DNA of 64,000 nucleotides from positions 14,861,459-14,925,458 of the forward strand of contig OY365815.1 of NCBI GenBank assembly GCA_959347315.1. The letters run 5' to 3'. Below are positions 1-12,474 of this stretch, piece after piece (position 1 is the first letter of the stretch; every line of letters begins with the position of its first letter). Source of the DNA: Bimastos eiseni. Taxonomy: Eukaryota > Annelida > Clitellata > Crassiclitellata > Lumbricidae. The translations under genes and the position numbers were made by a program. The notes below the pieces were generated by a model. It did not search any database. It had not been told where the DNA came from and saw nothing but the letters and a program-made list of their open reading frames with translations.

Positions 1-3000
1 AGATAAGTAAGGAAGGCAAAAAATTACTATTTCAATTACTTTTTATAGTGCTGCCTGTCTTAATTAGGCAGGTGGCTAATTCTCCATCGGCGAAACAGTC
101 ACTATAGCTGGAGAGGTAGGCCTTCAGTATGGATGGAAAGGCCACTTTTTCTGTAAATTTGGGAATCGGCAGTAGAAGTCGGCCAATACGTTCACAATGA
201 GAATTCTGGAATTCCGTAAAAATTCCGGATTTTTTTACCGAGAAATCTCGAAATCTTGGAGATAATATTCTGGTTCGGAATTGCAATCTCTATGCGTTAT
301 CAATCCTGCAATTGACTCAACTAGAAATAGGATCTGTATGCTCATGTTTATACGCATTGTATGCTATAATTATGTAAGATGATCTGCATGAATATCATGA
401 TTGGCTGCGGAGCTCGATTTAGGGCCTACACGGCGGTGCTCTCGAACTTTGGAATGTAAGTGTCCATGTTATTGCCGCTAGTAGCACAGAATGTACACAG
501 TAACTGTTCCAAAGTTCGACAGCATCGCCGTGTTATCGTGCATGCATCTAGTCCTGGGTGTGGTAGGGATAGTTACGAACTTACATGCAGATTCTACTGC
601 GGTTGAACGAGAAGTTCAGGTTAAACGCTTTGTGTCAGAAGTAGAGTATACATGCTGCGCCAGTATTCTGTGAGGCGTTTCCATTTACTTCCTTGATGAA
701 AGATACCCTCTTTTGTTTGCGTTGAGCTGATCGGCGTACAATGTACATAGGCCCTACACTGGGCGCAATATTTAAATGCGCTAGATCATTGCCTCCTATA
801 TACTGTATATAGAAGGCAATGGCTAGACACTCCTTGATATAACTATGTCCGTTATTATGGGTAGTCCTACCGCAGATGTCAACGGGCAAAATAGATTGAA
901 TTGCGATTATTTCTGTTGACAGAGGATGTTAACAATGGGGCAATATTAAGTATACCTAATCAGAACAAAGCCAATGCCGGATTGTTACATTCTAGCTAAC
1001 ACACTTACTCATATCAGCACATATTAGCAATGTGATTATGCTGACCATGTAGCTGTGTATTAATCATCTCTCACCGATGTACATTGTTAGATTTTCACTA
1101 CGCGTCTTCCCTCTTCTCCCTTACTTTCGACTTATAGCCCTCGTTGTACGTTATTCGGATGTCATTATTTTAAGTGAAAAATCCCATTCTTCGCTGTCGA
1201 TCTTCTTCTTTCTCGACAACCGGACGTTAGTCGATCCTTCTTCTGTTTACTGGTGTATTTTTGATGTATATATTGGATATGGCCTACTTCTAGTCTAGTA
1301 GGCTAGCAGCGTAGCCTAAATCTGTGTTAGTATGTAGGGCCCTAGCCAAAGCCTGGATAGGCCTACCGCTACTACCGTATAACCCAATTCGCTTGTTCAA
1401 TTTCTTCTATAAGTGTATGCGCTATCCTTTTGTTTACTTTGCATTAGATTTTATTTTTTTCTTGTTTTTAACATTGTCTCGTGGCAGAAAGTCACTATTA
1501 TCATAGTCTGTGTTTGTGAAGAAATAAGTGACGCTGTTTTCCGATTCACGTAAATATTACACGCGTTATTGTACACAATTAGCTGACTGACGCTGTTGAT
1601 GTCGTAAAATGCTCGCTTTGAAGTAATCAATACCACTCCTAGCCAGTGATGTAGTCTCGAGACCGCGGTCTTGGTCTCGAGACGGTCTCGAGACCGGAAA
1701 ACTGCGGTCTTGGGATTGGTCTCCGTCTTAACTTAGCGTTCTTGCTCTTTTTTCGATATGTGTCGGTTATTTTCGATTATTAGAGACACAGGGTGTTTAG
1801 GTCCTACGCAACTTATATCGATTTATGGTGTGCTGACCAAAGTACTAGATCTCTATATACTAATTACTGAAAAAATGCATTTGCAACAGAGCAAGCCAAT
1901 TCAAAATTTACTTTCACAAATTTTAAGGTTTTGGAACAATCTAATAATTTTTTGGTCGGGATTTCGTGGTACAATTACACCATTTAAACGGAACGTTAAT
2001 CTACTTGTTCAGATGTCTTCCAGTATTTACCTGTCGTATACTCTTTGAAGCCTTAATATTATTTATAGAAATAGAATTAAAAATCAACCAGTTTAATTTT
2101 ATTTATAGAAATATTAATAGAAATGGATTCAATAATTTGCCACATTACTTTTAGAAATAGACTCACAAAATGTGTAATGGCCGTAAGCCTACAATTATCG
2201 CATTGGGCCTATACACATTGTAGGCCCTATCAACGTCAGCGAAACACCGAGAAAACGATTGGAAAATTGAAACCATCGGGAATAACATTGGAGGATTGGA
2301 TAAACAATTTATCTTTCCATTGTCAAAATATAGAGGACCATGGCGCAACAGATAAGCTATTTAGGTAGTCTCTCTCAATTTATACAGATCTTAATCGGTA
2401 GCCTGATCCACCAGTTGTCTTACTCTTTCAACCATGAGGCACGTATAGGCTGTTATTCCATGCCTCTAACAATATAGCCAGAAAGAGAAAACGGACACAA
2501 AATTGGTTCAGTGTGCATAACGAAGGCGTGCCGTATTAATTTGACTAGTTAGTCAGTCTGTAGATCTTTTACAAGGGACGGACAGAAATTTGAAATTGAT
2601 TTTTCTGTAAAAACATTCTTAGACTACGTGTAACTGTAATTACTAGGCCTACAAGACGTTTGTCTAAGATGCAGAAATTTGGATTCTGCCTCTACTGACT
2701 CCTTCACTCACGTTTAAATTATATTTTAAATAGGCGTATTTTAAGCATTATCTTAGAATGTAGGGACAATACAGTTCAAAACTTCAACTAATGGGTAATC
2801 AAGTGGGCGTATACAGTAGCCTAATTGTGATCATATATGTAGTTGGGGAAGTCAGAGAAATTAAAAACAAAGTATTGCTGGACAATTCATCCTTAGTTCT
2901 TTAGTTTTCTGCCTTTTGACAGGTTCATAAGTTCAATGTCGCCACTTTTCTTTGTTCTGGGCCTCCTTCTTCAACCTCTTGTAGCCGCCCCTTCTTTCAT

Positions 3001-3395
3001 CCAGTCAAAGATCAGAGTTCTCGGTTTTCCTCCTGTTTTTTTCTCCCTATTTTACCTTCAGTGACGTTTCATAGTAGGGGTCCCCCCTTAGTATGTGTCC
3101 AATTCATCTCCTTAGTCGTTCCCTTATATATTGTCTTCATCAGTGATCTGGACGATGTAGAAATTAATTCATGTTGCTTTCTTTTGATCTGATGTTATAG
3201 AGCCGATTAGTATAAGATGAGGAAAAAGGAGTGCATTACCATCTAAGATACAATTTGAACCTCGCTCGGCTTGACATTTCTGGAGCCTGTTCTGGCATTG
3301 AAACGGATAAAGCTGTAGGGTCGGCGTATAAGCTGGTCAACCTGACGTGGCTTTTCTGTGAGTTAGAAACATTTCTTTCCAGGCTTAATACTTAC
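1..3395. other. No gene seen
   Basis: ORFs here are short, lack splice context and resemble no family. It holds the hAT-like end at 1644 and several TAGGCCTA motifs. A distal promoter or 5' exon of the 3396 gene could lie near its right end. Confidence 0.6.
1644..1730 (+). mobile_element. One end of a hAT-like element related to family 1
   Basis: CAGTGATGTAGTCTCGAGACC followed by more GTCTCGAGAC palindromes looks like a hAT terminus with the same subterminal motif as family 1. No matching right end or target duplication was found, so it is a truncated copy. Confidence 0.5.
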
Positions 3396-5194
3396 ATGGA
3401 TGTTGGAAGAAGGATGGAAGAAACGGACAGAGACGAGCGGAGAGAAACAGCTGGAACACGTAAGCCAGGTACGTCTAAGAATAGCAACGAGACGAAGAAT
3501 CTGAGGACAAGCGAAGAATTAATTCGAATCTCAAGAGACATAGCAAAGGCAAACAAAAACATCCGTCGACTGGAACACCATCTCGCTGAAGCTATGGGTG
3601 AGATAGATCAACTGAATTACAAACTGAGGGCTGCAAATGAGTCTAGGATAAAAATTGGTGATGAGATTAGGCAATATCAAGATGAGATAGAACGCCTAAC
3701 GGCAGCACTAATTAAAGCACGAGGAATCTGTTATGAGGCGACACTTTCTAAGAATCTGCAATTGGTGGATACGTCAGGAGTGGCAATGACAAAAGAAACT
3801 ACAGTTTTTGATGGTAAGATGTTTAGGCACGCTTTCTAATGGATAAGCTGGAAATAGCTTTATCATGTCTAAGGCAGTAATAGATGTTCATTTGTAAATT
3901 ACGCATTCGGAAACACCATTTAAGCTAAGCTCCTAGATTGAGCAGTGGCCACGTGCAAAGCAGTGGCAACCAGAAGGCCCTTGGAGACCGAGCGGAAATT
4001 GCAACTTAATTAGAATTTACTCGGATATTTACCAAAAGTCTGTATCATCACAAGAACTTTACAATCTATATGTAATTGATGAATTCTATATATTTGTGTA
4101 GTCGCTGTACCAAAAACATATGTACACTGTGTCCATCCATAAAAATGCATAAATCCCATTTAATATCTGTCCCCCAAGGTAACAAACAGATTTTTCACCT
4201 CTGACAACCACAAACTACAATCTATTATTACGAACCTATCCATTAACGACATTCAATACATTTGGCAGTTGGAACAATTTTTTTAACTATCGTCATATTA
4301 ATAGAGGCGCTTTTTGATTTAGATTTAGATGACTGTAAGACCACTTATATCGAAGGATTCCGGACTACAGATGTTGAGGTCAAGGGAGTTGCATTGCTTG
4401 GAAACGTCATCTACGTTCTCTGTCAATCATTATTCGAAGGCTGCCACATCCGTGTCTTCGATAACAAAACTTTCAATTTTAATCTGATAAAAGTTATAAA
4501 ACTGCCAAATTGTGTGGATCCTTATGACTTGTCCGCCGACCCTGAAGCTCAATGTCTGTACGTATCGGATTGTTGGGAGACCTTTTTCCATCACGTCTGG
4601 AAGGTAACAACAGAAGACGACCAGGTTACCGAATGGGCAATGTTTGAAAACAACTTTACTCTCTCCGTTTCACTCTCCGGGCATGTATTGATACTCTACC
4701 AATTCGGAAACAATCAATCTCACCTCCACGTTAGGCTATCAACTGGAACGACATTGCACACATATAAACTACTGCATGAAAAATCCGAGACTCCGCTTGC
4801 GATAGTCGAGACTTCGAACAGAAACTTCATAATAAGCTATACAGTTTATTTAAGTTATAATTGTTGGACTTGGTGTATATATAAAATGAATGCAGACTGT
4901 CAGATCACTCGTCGTTTTACCCCTGGAGACGACCCCTCACAATGTCTGTACCATCCACGATACCTTTTCGTCGATTCCTGGGATCGGGTGATAGTTGCCG
5001 ACTCTGGAAGTAATCGAGTGATTCTCTTGAATCCCAATCTCAACTGGAATGGAGTATTACTGAAGAGAGGGTCATTCGTGATTGGAGAATCTCCAAGACC
5101 ATTCCTCTACGACAATCGCACAAACCAGATTTTCATCGGACCAAGCCATGATGAAGTTCAACGAATTGACGTGTTTACTTTGAAACTTAGGTAG
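3396..5194 (+). CDS. Coiled-coil plus NHL-like beta-propeller protein (two-exon model)
   Basis: Exons 3396-3813 and 4305-5194 join in phase 1 (GATG|GTAAGA donor; acceptor after ATTAATAG) to give about 435 residues. Residues about 39-110 are charged with heptad-like spacing (EELIRISRDIAKANKNIRRL onward), so a coiled coil. Residues about 145-435 look like the NHL-type propeller that invertebrates carry on many TRIM-like proteins: blade motifs include CLYVSDC and VIVADSGSNRVILLNPNL. No RING or B-box is visible. The neighbouring gene at 6111-11211 ends in the same kind of propeller, so the pair are probably tandem paralogues. Function unknown; such propellers bind protein or RNA. The ATG is the first good one after a possible acceptor (TTTCCAG) at 3382, so a further 5' exon is possible. 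Confidence 0.72.
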
Positions 5195-5569
5195 GACTGT
5201 TGAATGTTGATTAATATTTTCCATGTGGGTCTACATGATCACAATTGTTAACTTCTTTAATATGGCATAGTTATAAAGATGAATCGTAAACAAAAAGAAA
5301 CATAAGATGGTCTTGCAATTCAGGGAATTATCGTGACATCAAACACTGAGATATCACACCTGGCATTGGCTACGACACAATGTCAGATCAACTGACTTAG
5401 AGAGTGACATGAGGACAGTTTTCTCCGTCTTCGTCCCATTTTTGTGGGTCTGTCTCCATCTCCACCGATAACGTTACATAATGTGTGCAAACTTTGTTTA
5501 GCTCCATGGACAGTTCATTGCAAGTGTGGACAAAGTCATAAACGTTACCAACTTACCGTGGTAATTAAT

Positions 5570-5770
5570 TATGTGGGTCCCTCCAGTTGAAGCAGTCTCC
5601 CTCTCCCCTATATATGTATACTGGTGGAGCTGCTACTCCTTTTCCCCACAGTTTCGGAGGCGCTTGAAGACCTTCCTATTAACCACTTATCCGCCTTTTT
5701 TGGTCGGCATAGCTCCTGATTTTGAGCGGCGCTGTAAAATATTGTTACAATTACACATTAAAATTACAGT
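5570..5770 (+). mobile_element. LINE 3' end remnant
   Basis: The frame reading FRRRLKTFLL followed by GAGCGGCGCTGTAAAATATTG matches the LINE C-terminus plus tail motif. No complete element. Confidence 0.5.
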
Positions 5771-6110
5771 TAGGGGTTGCTTTTAAAATCAGTTAGCAGG
5801 TATATGTAAATGCATAAGGATGAAGTTGCCACGATCCTGTCCTGTCCATATTTAGATGAATTGATGGGGCGTTCTCTGCCGCTGCCCAGCGAATAATTGC
5901 CACACCAATCAGGATCTCTGCGTGGGAATTGTGCGAGCAGCTCCTCTATTATCCTGGCAGGATTTGGATTAAGGAGAAGAGAAACGCTCATCCTAATACA
6001 TAAAATTATGGTGAAATTTCTCTTGATCCATGTTATTTGGCGTGAGCATGCAGTCCTACAGTAAAATGATGAGAAACGTTTGTGTTCCATGTTTCAGACC
6101 TCCTGATGAG

Positions 6111-9100
6111 ATGGAGTCGAAAGGCGACCCAAGCTTCCAGTTACCACCTTTGGTGAGTTTAAACATAGTGTATACACCAATCATCCTAAGACTGTTGCAT
6201 TGTATTTAAATATTTCTATAACACCTCTCCCAGTTGCACATCAAATGTGGAAATAGACAAGTAAGAAATTGTGTTAAATGTGGTGAGCAAGTAAAGATTA
6301 TTCTCGACTTTGTCATTAGTGATATCTCATCCTAATTTCCGGCAGAAAGTTTGCAATCCGACATTTGGCGAAGCTGCTGTGGTGAATTTAAACTTGGATT
6401 GAACATCAAATTCTTATTTAAGTTTATGTTATACAGCATTTTCAATTAGACAAGTGAACTGCGAACTGAAGTGAGGTGAACCGGTTACATTTGTTATCTA
6501 CAGTAGTGCTTGTTGGATCTCTTCCTTCATCGTGACCCGAAATCATACAATCCTGCTTTCGACGGGATTTTGAAACCATCGTTCTAGAATAAAGTATTCT
6601 GTAACTACAACGTCGCTCCCTTAAACTGCATTTTAAGTTTCACCAGACACCTTCTGCGTCATTACTGTGCATGTGAAAGACACACTACGGTTTTACTAAT
6701 GCGTCATGGTGATTTAGTTAGGTTTGTTTTGGGCTAAAAATCGTGACCGTGTCATAGAGAGTTGAATATCGGGCTACCATTATTCGTTCACGGGACCTCT
6801 AATGCATCGATTCAAACGTTGAGAATGTAACCTAAATACCTAATAACTGCTTTAAATTGTCAGATTTTAACTGGGGCGGGTAAAACATTCCTGCATATCC
6901 GGATGTCCCGACTAAAATTTCTTGCCTACCTAAACCTGGTAGCCTCTATAGGCCTACGTGCTAAGTTGTAGTGGATGTAAATGCGCGGTAACCTACTCGA
7001 TTCTTAGTAACTAAACAAGTAATCTGTTTTATATTGAGCGCCTGTGTTTAAGCGGTACCTTAGAGGCGCTATAGAAATATGTCAATACAATAATAATACT
7101 AATAAACGGGAAACAAACGCCTAACTGTACAACAATACGGAAGCACCGATGGCTTTGTTTTTCTGTGGATGTTCAGGCCTGTGTGTTTCTCAGCCAGCTA
7201 CCAGATGTGATATTAGAACGGGTTCTTCTTAAAGCCTGTCTTCTCCAGAGTAATTCACTGACTACTGAGGATCTTCTTGCACTGGCTGCGGTTCACTATG
7301 ACTGGTATCACCAACTGAAGAACAAAAGGCTGCACCAGCAGATAAAGCGCCACATGGCAGGTGAATAAATTGTGACTGGTTCTATTTTGCAAATCTGTGA
7401 GAATGTTTAGAGCAATTTCCTTTCAAATAGATTGATCTAATAACATAATGTAGTCTAGCTTAACTATTTTATTCGTTTGTTTCACTTGAGAATAATGTAT
7501 ACATGTATTTAAACAACTATTTTGAGATTTAAAAGACACACACACACTTACATATATATACCTGCACCTCTCTCAATTGAGAAAGGTGTAGGTAAGAAAC
7601 AGTGATGTAGGCCTAGAAGTTGGTGATCGTAAGACAGAGCCTTGAGCAATAGGCCTACTATAACATTGATTCGGAGGAAGGGCACAGGGAGAACTTTATA
7701 TAAAATAATTGCCTCAACGACTCCTGATACGACTCTTGATATGCTCTGAACCAAAATGAAGAAAAAAATAATCGATGTTCCTTTAGATACAACCACACAA
7801 CGTTTTTGGTCTTTATCTCAGTGGCGATGACACTTGCTACTAGACGTACAGAAGAGCAATAGTCGACTACCCTAGAAGAAGATGCATATTCTTACATACA
7901 AACATGAGGCCCGCTAGAACCAAAAGTAAGCCTGGAGGTTTGTGCTGTAGGCATTGCGTATGAGTGCATCAACTCTCTGATCGAGTCAATCTGTAAATAC
8001 AATTCTAAGTAAAACTTCCGAAATCATACGCCTTAGGTATCCTACATGTGCAGCTCATTGTGCGCTAAAATAAAGTGGTAGATCACTCGTGAAGTGCTTT
8101 AGTTTGAATGAAGAAACTTCAGCTACCTCAAAGCATCACTACACTAGCTTTGCTTCAGCTTATCAGATGATTACCATGGTTGATCTTTCAATAAAACCTA
8201 CTTGGGTATGACATTCTTTGCAGCCCAGGAACGCGTATTTCATTGCCGAAAACATACGATCAGAAACAATCAGAAGTACTTAATTGAAAGCATTCGACCA
8301 GTGGCGAAGGTTGATCTTCTACTAGAAGGCGCCGCTCCTGCAAGAGAAAGAGACCTCATCGATCGCTTGCATGATGCCAAATGTCTCTCCGATAAACAGG
8401 TCAGAATCGTCAGAGGGCGAAATCAGAGATCGAGAGACGTGAACAAAGAACTCCTGAAAATCGCACGATTATTCAACGGGACGCAATACGCTATGTTTGT
8501 TGAGTGTCTACGTCAGACCTACCAAATGACGTCAGCCGATGTATTGGAACGAGGGGGAGGTGGGTTGCAGCCACTGGTTTATATGTATATGGTTACAGCT
8601 TATTATATGGGTTGCGCTTTGTGAGATCCTGCTCGGCTGGGACAGAGGCTGCAGTGTTTTTTGGAGAATCAGCCGTGGGCGTTGCTGGGCTCTTGGGGCC
8701 TTCCCAAAGTTTCAGTCAATCAATCCAATATTTTTTAGTGATTTTTAGTTATCGTAAGTGGTTTACATAGTTAAAGCTTGTTTGAAATAGGCCTATTTTT
8801 GATAGAAACTGACTGTTTTCATACCTGCACTCTATAAACTATACTCTCGTTGTAAGCTCTTTCGACAAAGCGAGCAAGAACCGAATTCTTTCTCATCCGC
8901 ATGCCTGTTATATCCCTTTGCTTGAATAAGGTAGAGATTCTTACCGCTGAAGTAAATACAATGTATTGCCTGTGTGATATGTACAACAGCTAGAAACTGT
9001 GATGCAAAGTTAAGTTTCGTGTATCTTTTACTTTGCAGTTGCGGTTGAGATGAGATTGATCCTCACAAAAGAATCCAAACGGTTCACTGAAGAAATTATC

Positions 9101-11211
9101 TTATCCATAAATAAAATCCGAGATAAGATGCTTCCCCAAAAGAAGGAATTTGAGGAGCTGATTATCCAGATAATGGTTCACGAAATCGAAATTCTCGGTG
9201 CACAGAAGACGAACAGGGACATGGTTGTTGTATGGCTGTGGTGTCATTCGCCAGAAAGTCTCTCCAGACTCAGGGAATGGAGTGTTCCGATCGGCCATCA
9301 ACCTAGCCATCTCTTTGGTATTACAGAAAGACTTGTCAAAGTGATTTCACAAACCATTGTTCTGAAGAAGTTACTCATTGAAGAGAAACAGTTGCTGCAA
9401 GATGTTTGTGAGTATGATTCTTTACATTTGCGTCTATTACTTGCACTTGTAAGCTTACATTTATATAGCGCCTTTTGGTATAACCTACGAGAGGCGATAT
9501 TCGAATTGAAAATACATAGACATGATAAAAGTTAGTAATAATAGACTACAGTATTTAATTATCAATATGACGTTTTAAATTATTTGTAGTATTTCTTTTG
9601 ATACAATATAAAACTAGTTAGTTGATTACGAGGTACAACTACTACCAAATTACAAATCATAATTTTACTTGGAGCAAGTTATTTCAATTCCAATTTAGTA
9701 TCTTTCGTAAATTTGGTTCTATACCTCCATCGCGTATACAGTATGACTGTATGCGTATATTATCAAGATGCAAAACCTTTTGAGTTTTTATTGATTGCGT
9801 CGTTTGAGATTTGCTTTTTGGTCCTCTGTGCCTGTTTCATTTATCTTCTTCAACAGTTTATTCGATGACAACAGACACCAGCTTCTGTTCGGAACTTCAG
9901 TCACAAATTTTAGCCTCATAACCATTTTCTTGTCACAATAATCTAGCCATGGTTTAGTCGAGAGCGCAGCTTTGCAGATGTCTAAAGAGACACTATATGA
10001 ATCCTCCTAATGAATAAATACAAATGAATAAGCATGTCTCGCCTTATGCAATAATCTTGGTTAATTCTACATTTTTCATCCGTAACGGACGAATAATGTA
10101 GAATTAACCGAGATTATCACAGTTTTAAAGGCACATTTTTCTAACCAAACTGAGGTTGAAAATAAAGCTAAGGGCAGTTTAGTCTTTAATATAGAATTTA
10201 ATTTCGTTGCCTTGTTTAAAATTCGCTTCTTATTTGTTTATTCTGAATATTGGTTATAATAAGTATGCCGGCTGTTAACATCTTGTTTCAGCTATTTGTC
10301 CGATTCCCATTGAAATCAAAAAAATTTGGAACATTCGTGGAAAAGAGTTTTATGGAGTGGTTAAGGTAAAGAACATGATTTTTATCCTCAGCCAAAAGCC
10401 AAAATTAATACAAATCTGTAGCGAACGACCTCCGTTTGATCTCGTGAAAAGCGTTGAGATTAAGAAAATCCAAAATCCTCGCGACATGACGGCTGGTCCA
10501 GACTGTCTCTATATCGTGGATAAGTCGAGCAACAAAGAAGTCAAAAGTGTTTCGAAAATCATATTTGAGTCTGAAGATTTTGCTCAACACAGAGTCTTGC
10601 GTTGGTTGCCAAATATTAAAGAGAATTTCGTGCTCTCGTCGTGCAAGGATGGCAGATTGTTGCTGATGAAGCACAGTCAGCCACCGACCTTGGAAATTTA
10701 TGGGTCAAGGACGCCAGACAACGATCAGGCCAGTCTGGAACGTACGATTAACTTGGATAAAGATTTCTGTCCCTTGCACCACGCCATTGAGACGGGGAAC
10801 GGACATTTTGTCGTCAGCCACTATTCAGCCAACAGTTCCCAGTGTTTTATCAGTGAGATAAATCAGTCAGGACAAATTGTTCGTCGTTTCTACGCCAGAG
10901 ATGACGCACAGCAAATGTTTGCAGATGCAGTTGCTGTGGACTCTCATGGCCGGGTGTTTGTGGCTGACAGGAACAACAGTCGGGTAGTTATGTTAGATTC
11001 TCAGCTGAAGTGGATTCAGGTCGTACTCACAGCGACTACGGATGGTCTCACGGATCCGTGTTCACTATGGTACGATGACAATATGAAGCAGCTGATTGCA
11101 GCACAATCTTACACATGGAAGGTACGTTCTTCTTCCTCTACCAGTCCAGTTACAATGGAACCAGCAATCTACGTGGTTAGCAATCCTAATCTTTCCAAGG
11201 AAACGTTGTGA
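6111..11211 (+). CDS. F-box-like / CARD-like / TRADD-N-like / NHL-propeller modular protein
   Basis: Five exons fit in phase: 6111-6152, 7177-7360, 8224-8559, 9039-9407, 10292-11211 (617 codons with stop). Exon 2 (residues about 15-75) looks like an F-box: LSQLPDVILERVLLKACLL, then LLALAAVHYDWYHQLKNKRL. Exon 3 (about 76-187) looks like a CARD/death fold: ESIRPVAKVDLLLEGA, then RLHDAKCLSDKQV and YAMFVECLRQT. Exon 4 (about 188-310) starts with charged helices and then VVVWLWCHSPESLSRLREW, resembling TRADD-N-type domains. Exon 5 is an NHL-like propeller (FADAVAVDSHGRVFVADRNN). Introns 2-4 are all phase 1 and lie between domains. The last exon could instead end at a donor after 11121 (GAAG|GTACGT). 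The 6111 exon is preceded by CAG, so the true start may be further upstream. The domain calls are pattern recognition; a ubiquitin-ligase or immune adaptor role is inferred. Confidence 0.75.
10050..10118. repeat. Short inverted repeat / hairpin
   Basis: The arm ending TTGGTTAATTCTACATT and its complement beginning AATGTAGAATTAACC pair over about 34 bases with about four mismatches and almost no loop. It lies in the last intron of the F-box/CARD gene and may be a palindromic micro-transposon. Confidence 0.75.
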
Positions 11212-11730
11212 TGAATAATGACGAAAAAGAAATCGTTTGACAAATATGTCTCTGTCAACATGGCTACAATAAAGTATGTAAATGCATGCATGTGCACGCG
11301 CAGGGTGTAAATTTATGTGCGATGGGGTCTATGAGTGTGTACAATGTACATGCATAATTACATTATATTGTAAACAGTTACTATTGTCACTACGTTGTTC
11401 CCTTATTGGACTAATATTTAAATGAACTGAATTTAATCTCTGAACAGTTATTTGCTTTGCCTTAATTGATTCTGTAGAGCGTATGAAGCGTGAAGACTTT
11501 TAACATATTAAGCCTAAATAGAGACTTTTAATGCATTAATAACAGTTTAATCAGACATAATGATTACGCCTTATTTGTAACTGAACCTTGAATGTCTTGC
11601 GGAAGGAAACTCGCCACGCATAAACAATTACAATAAGCATCGGAAAAGCGTTTAAATAAGTCTGCATAATGAATGAAACTTTCGCCTATTGCATGGACAA
11701 TTTTTGTCGCTGGAGTAGCTTGTTAAACCT

Positions 11731-12474
11731 ATTTATCTCAGAGTTGTCTGCGGGTCGGGTCACGAATATCTGTAGATTGGTCGGGTCGGGTCAAGATCCT
11801 GACGGGTCGGGTTGGGTCGTATTCCAAACCCAAATCCATTTCACCCACCATTTTTTTTCAGAGCTTAATTTTCAACTCAATGCTATTTACAATGTTAATC
11901 AGGCACAATCAAATAAATTGAAAAGGGTGAAGAAATTAGCTCAAAAACGTAGGACAACACCGGGTTTGTTCCTTTTTACACCAAACTCGGCTCAAGCTGT
12001 CGTATGGAACAAGCTCTCACGAATTTATTTTAAAAAAACAAAGGGTCAACAGATTTATTACAAGCATGTGAATTAGCCGAGGAGGCAACGCTGGAGCGTG
12101 TGGACCGGACTCTCGCGTATCCAATAATATCCGAACTTCTTTTGCATATACTCATGGAGGAAGTAAGTTTAGGCCAAAATAAATGGAATAAACGAAGGGT
12201 ATCTTCCCTGTTACGTCCTCACAAATCAATATTATGATCTTGTATGACGGTCTGACTGTTCTGCGTTTTTACCACATTAGAATTTGACGATAAATAATAT
12301 TTATAAATGTATCACTAAAGGCTCGTCGGGTCGGGTCGGATTGGATCTAGTCATGTACGTCATGGGTTTGGTCGGGTCAGATTTTGCCTTTGAAGTCGGG
12401 TCGGGTCCATTTTTCAATGGGTCGGGTTGGGTCGGGTCGTGGAAATTGGACCCATGGACAACTCTGATTAATCT
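11731..12474. mobile_element. hAT-type MITE, family 3, with GGGTC subterminal repeats
   Basis: Element 11739-12466 (728 bases), ends CAGAGTTGTC and GACAACTCTG, a perfect 10-base inverted repeat. Flanks ATTTATCT (11731-11738) and ATTAATCT (12467-12474) match at 7 of 8. Tandem GGGTCGGGTC units lie just inside the left end (11754-11830) and the right end (12327-12442). The interior is A+T-rich and has no recognisable protein. Confidence 0.88.

Noticed and set aside
32..286. 84-codon minus-strand ORF at the left edge
   Set aside because: No family resemblance, no splice signals, surrounded by noncoding sequence.
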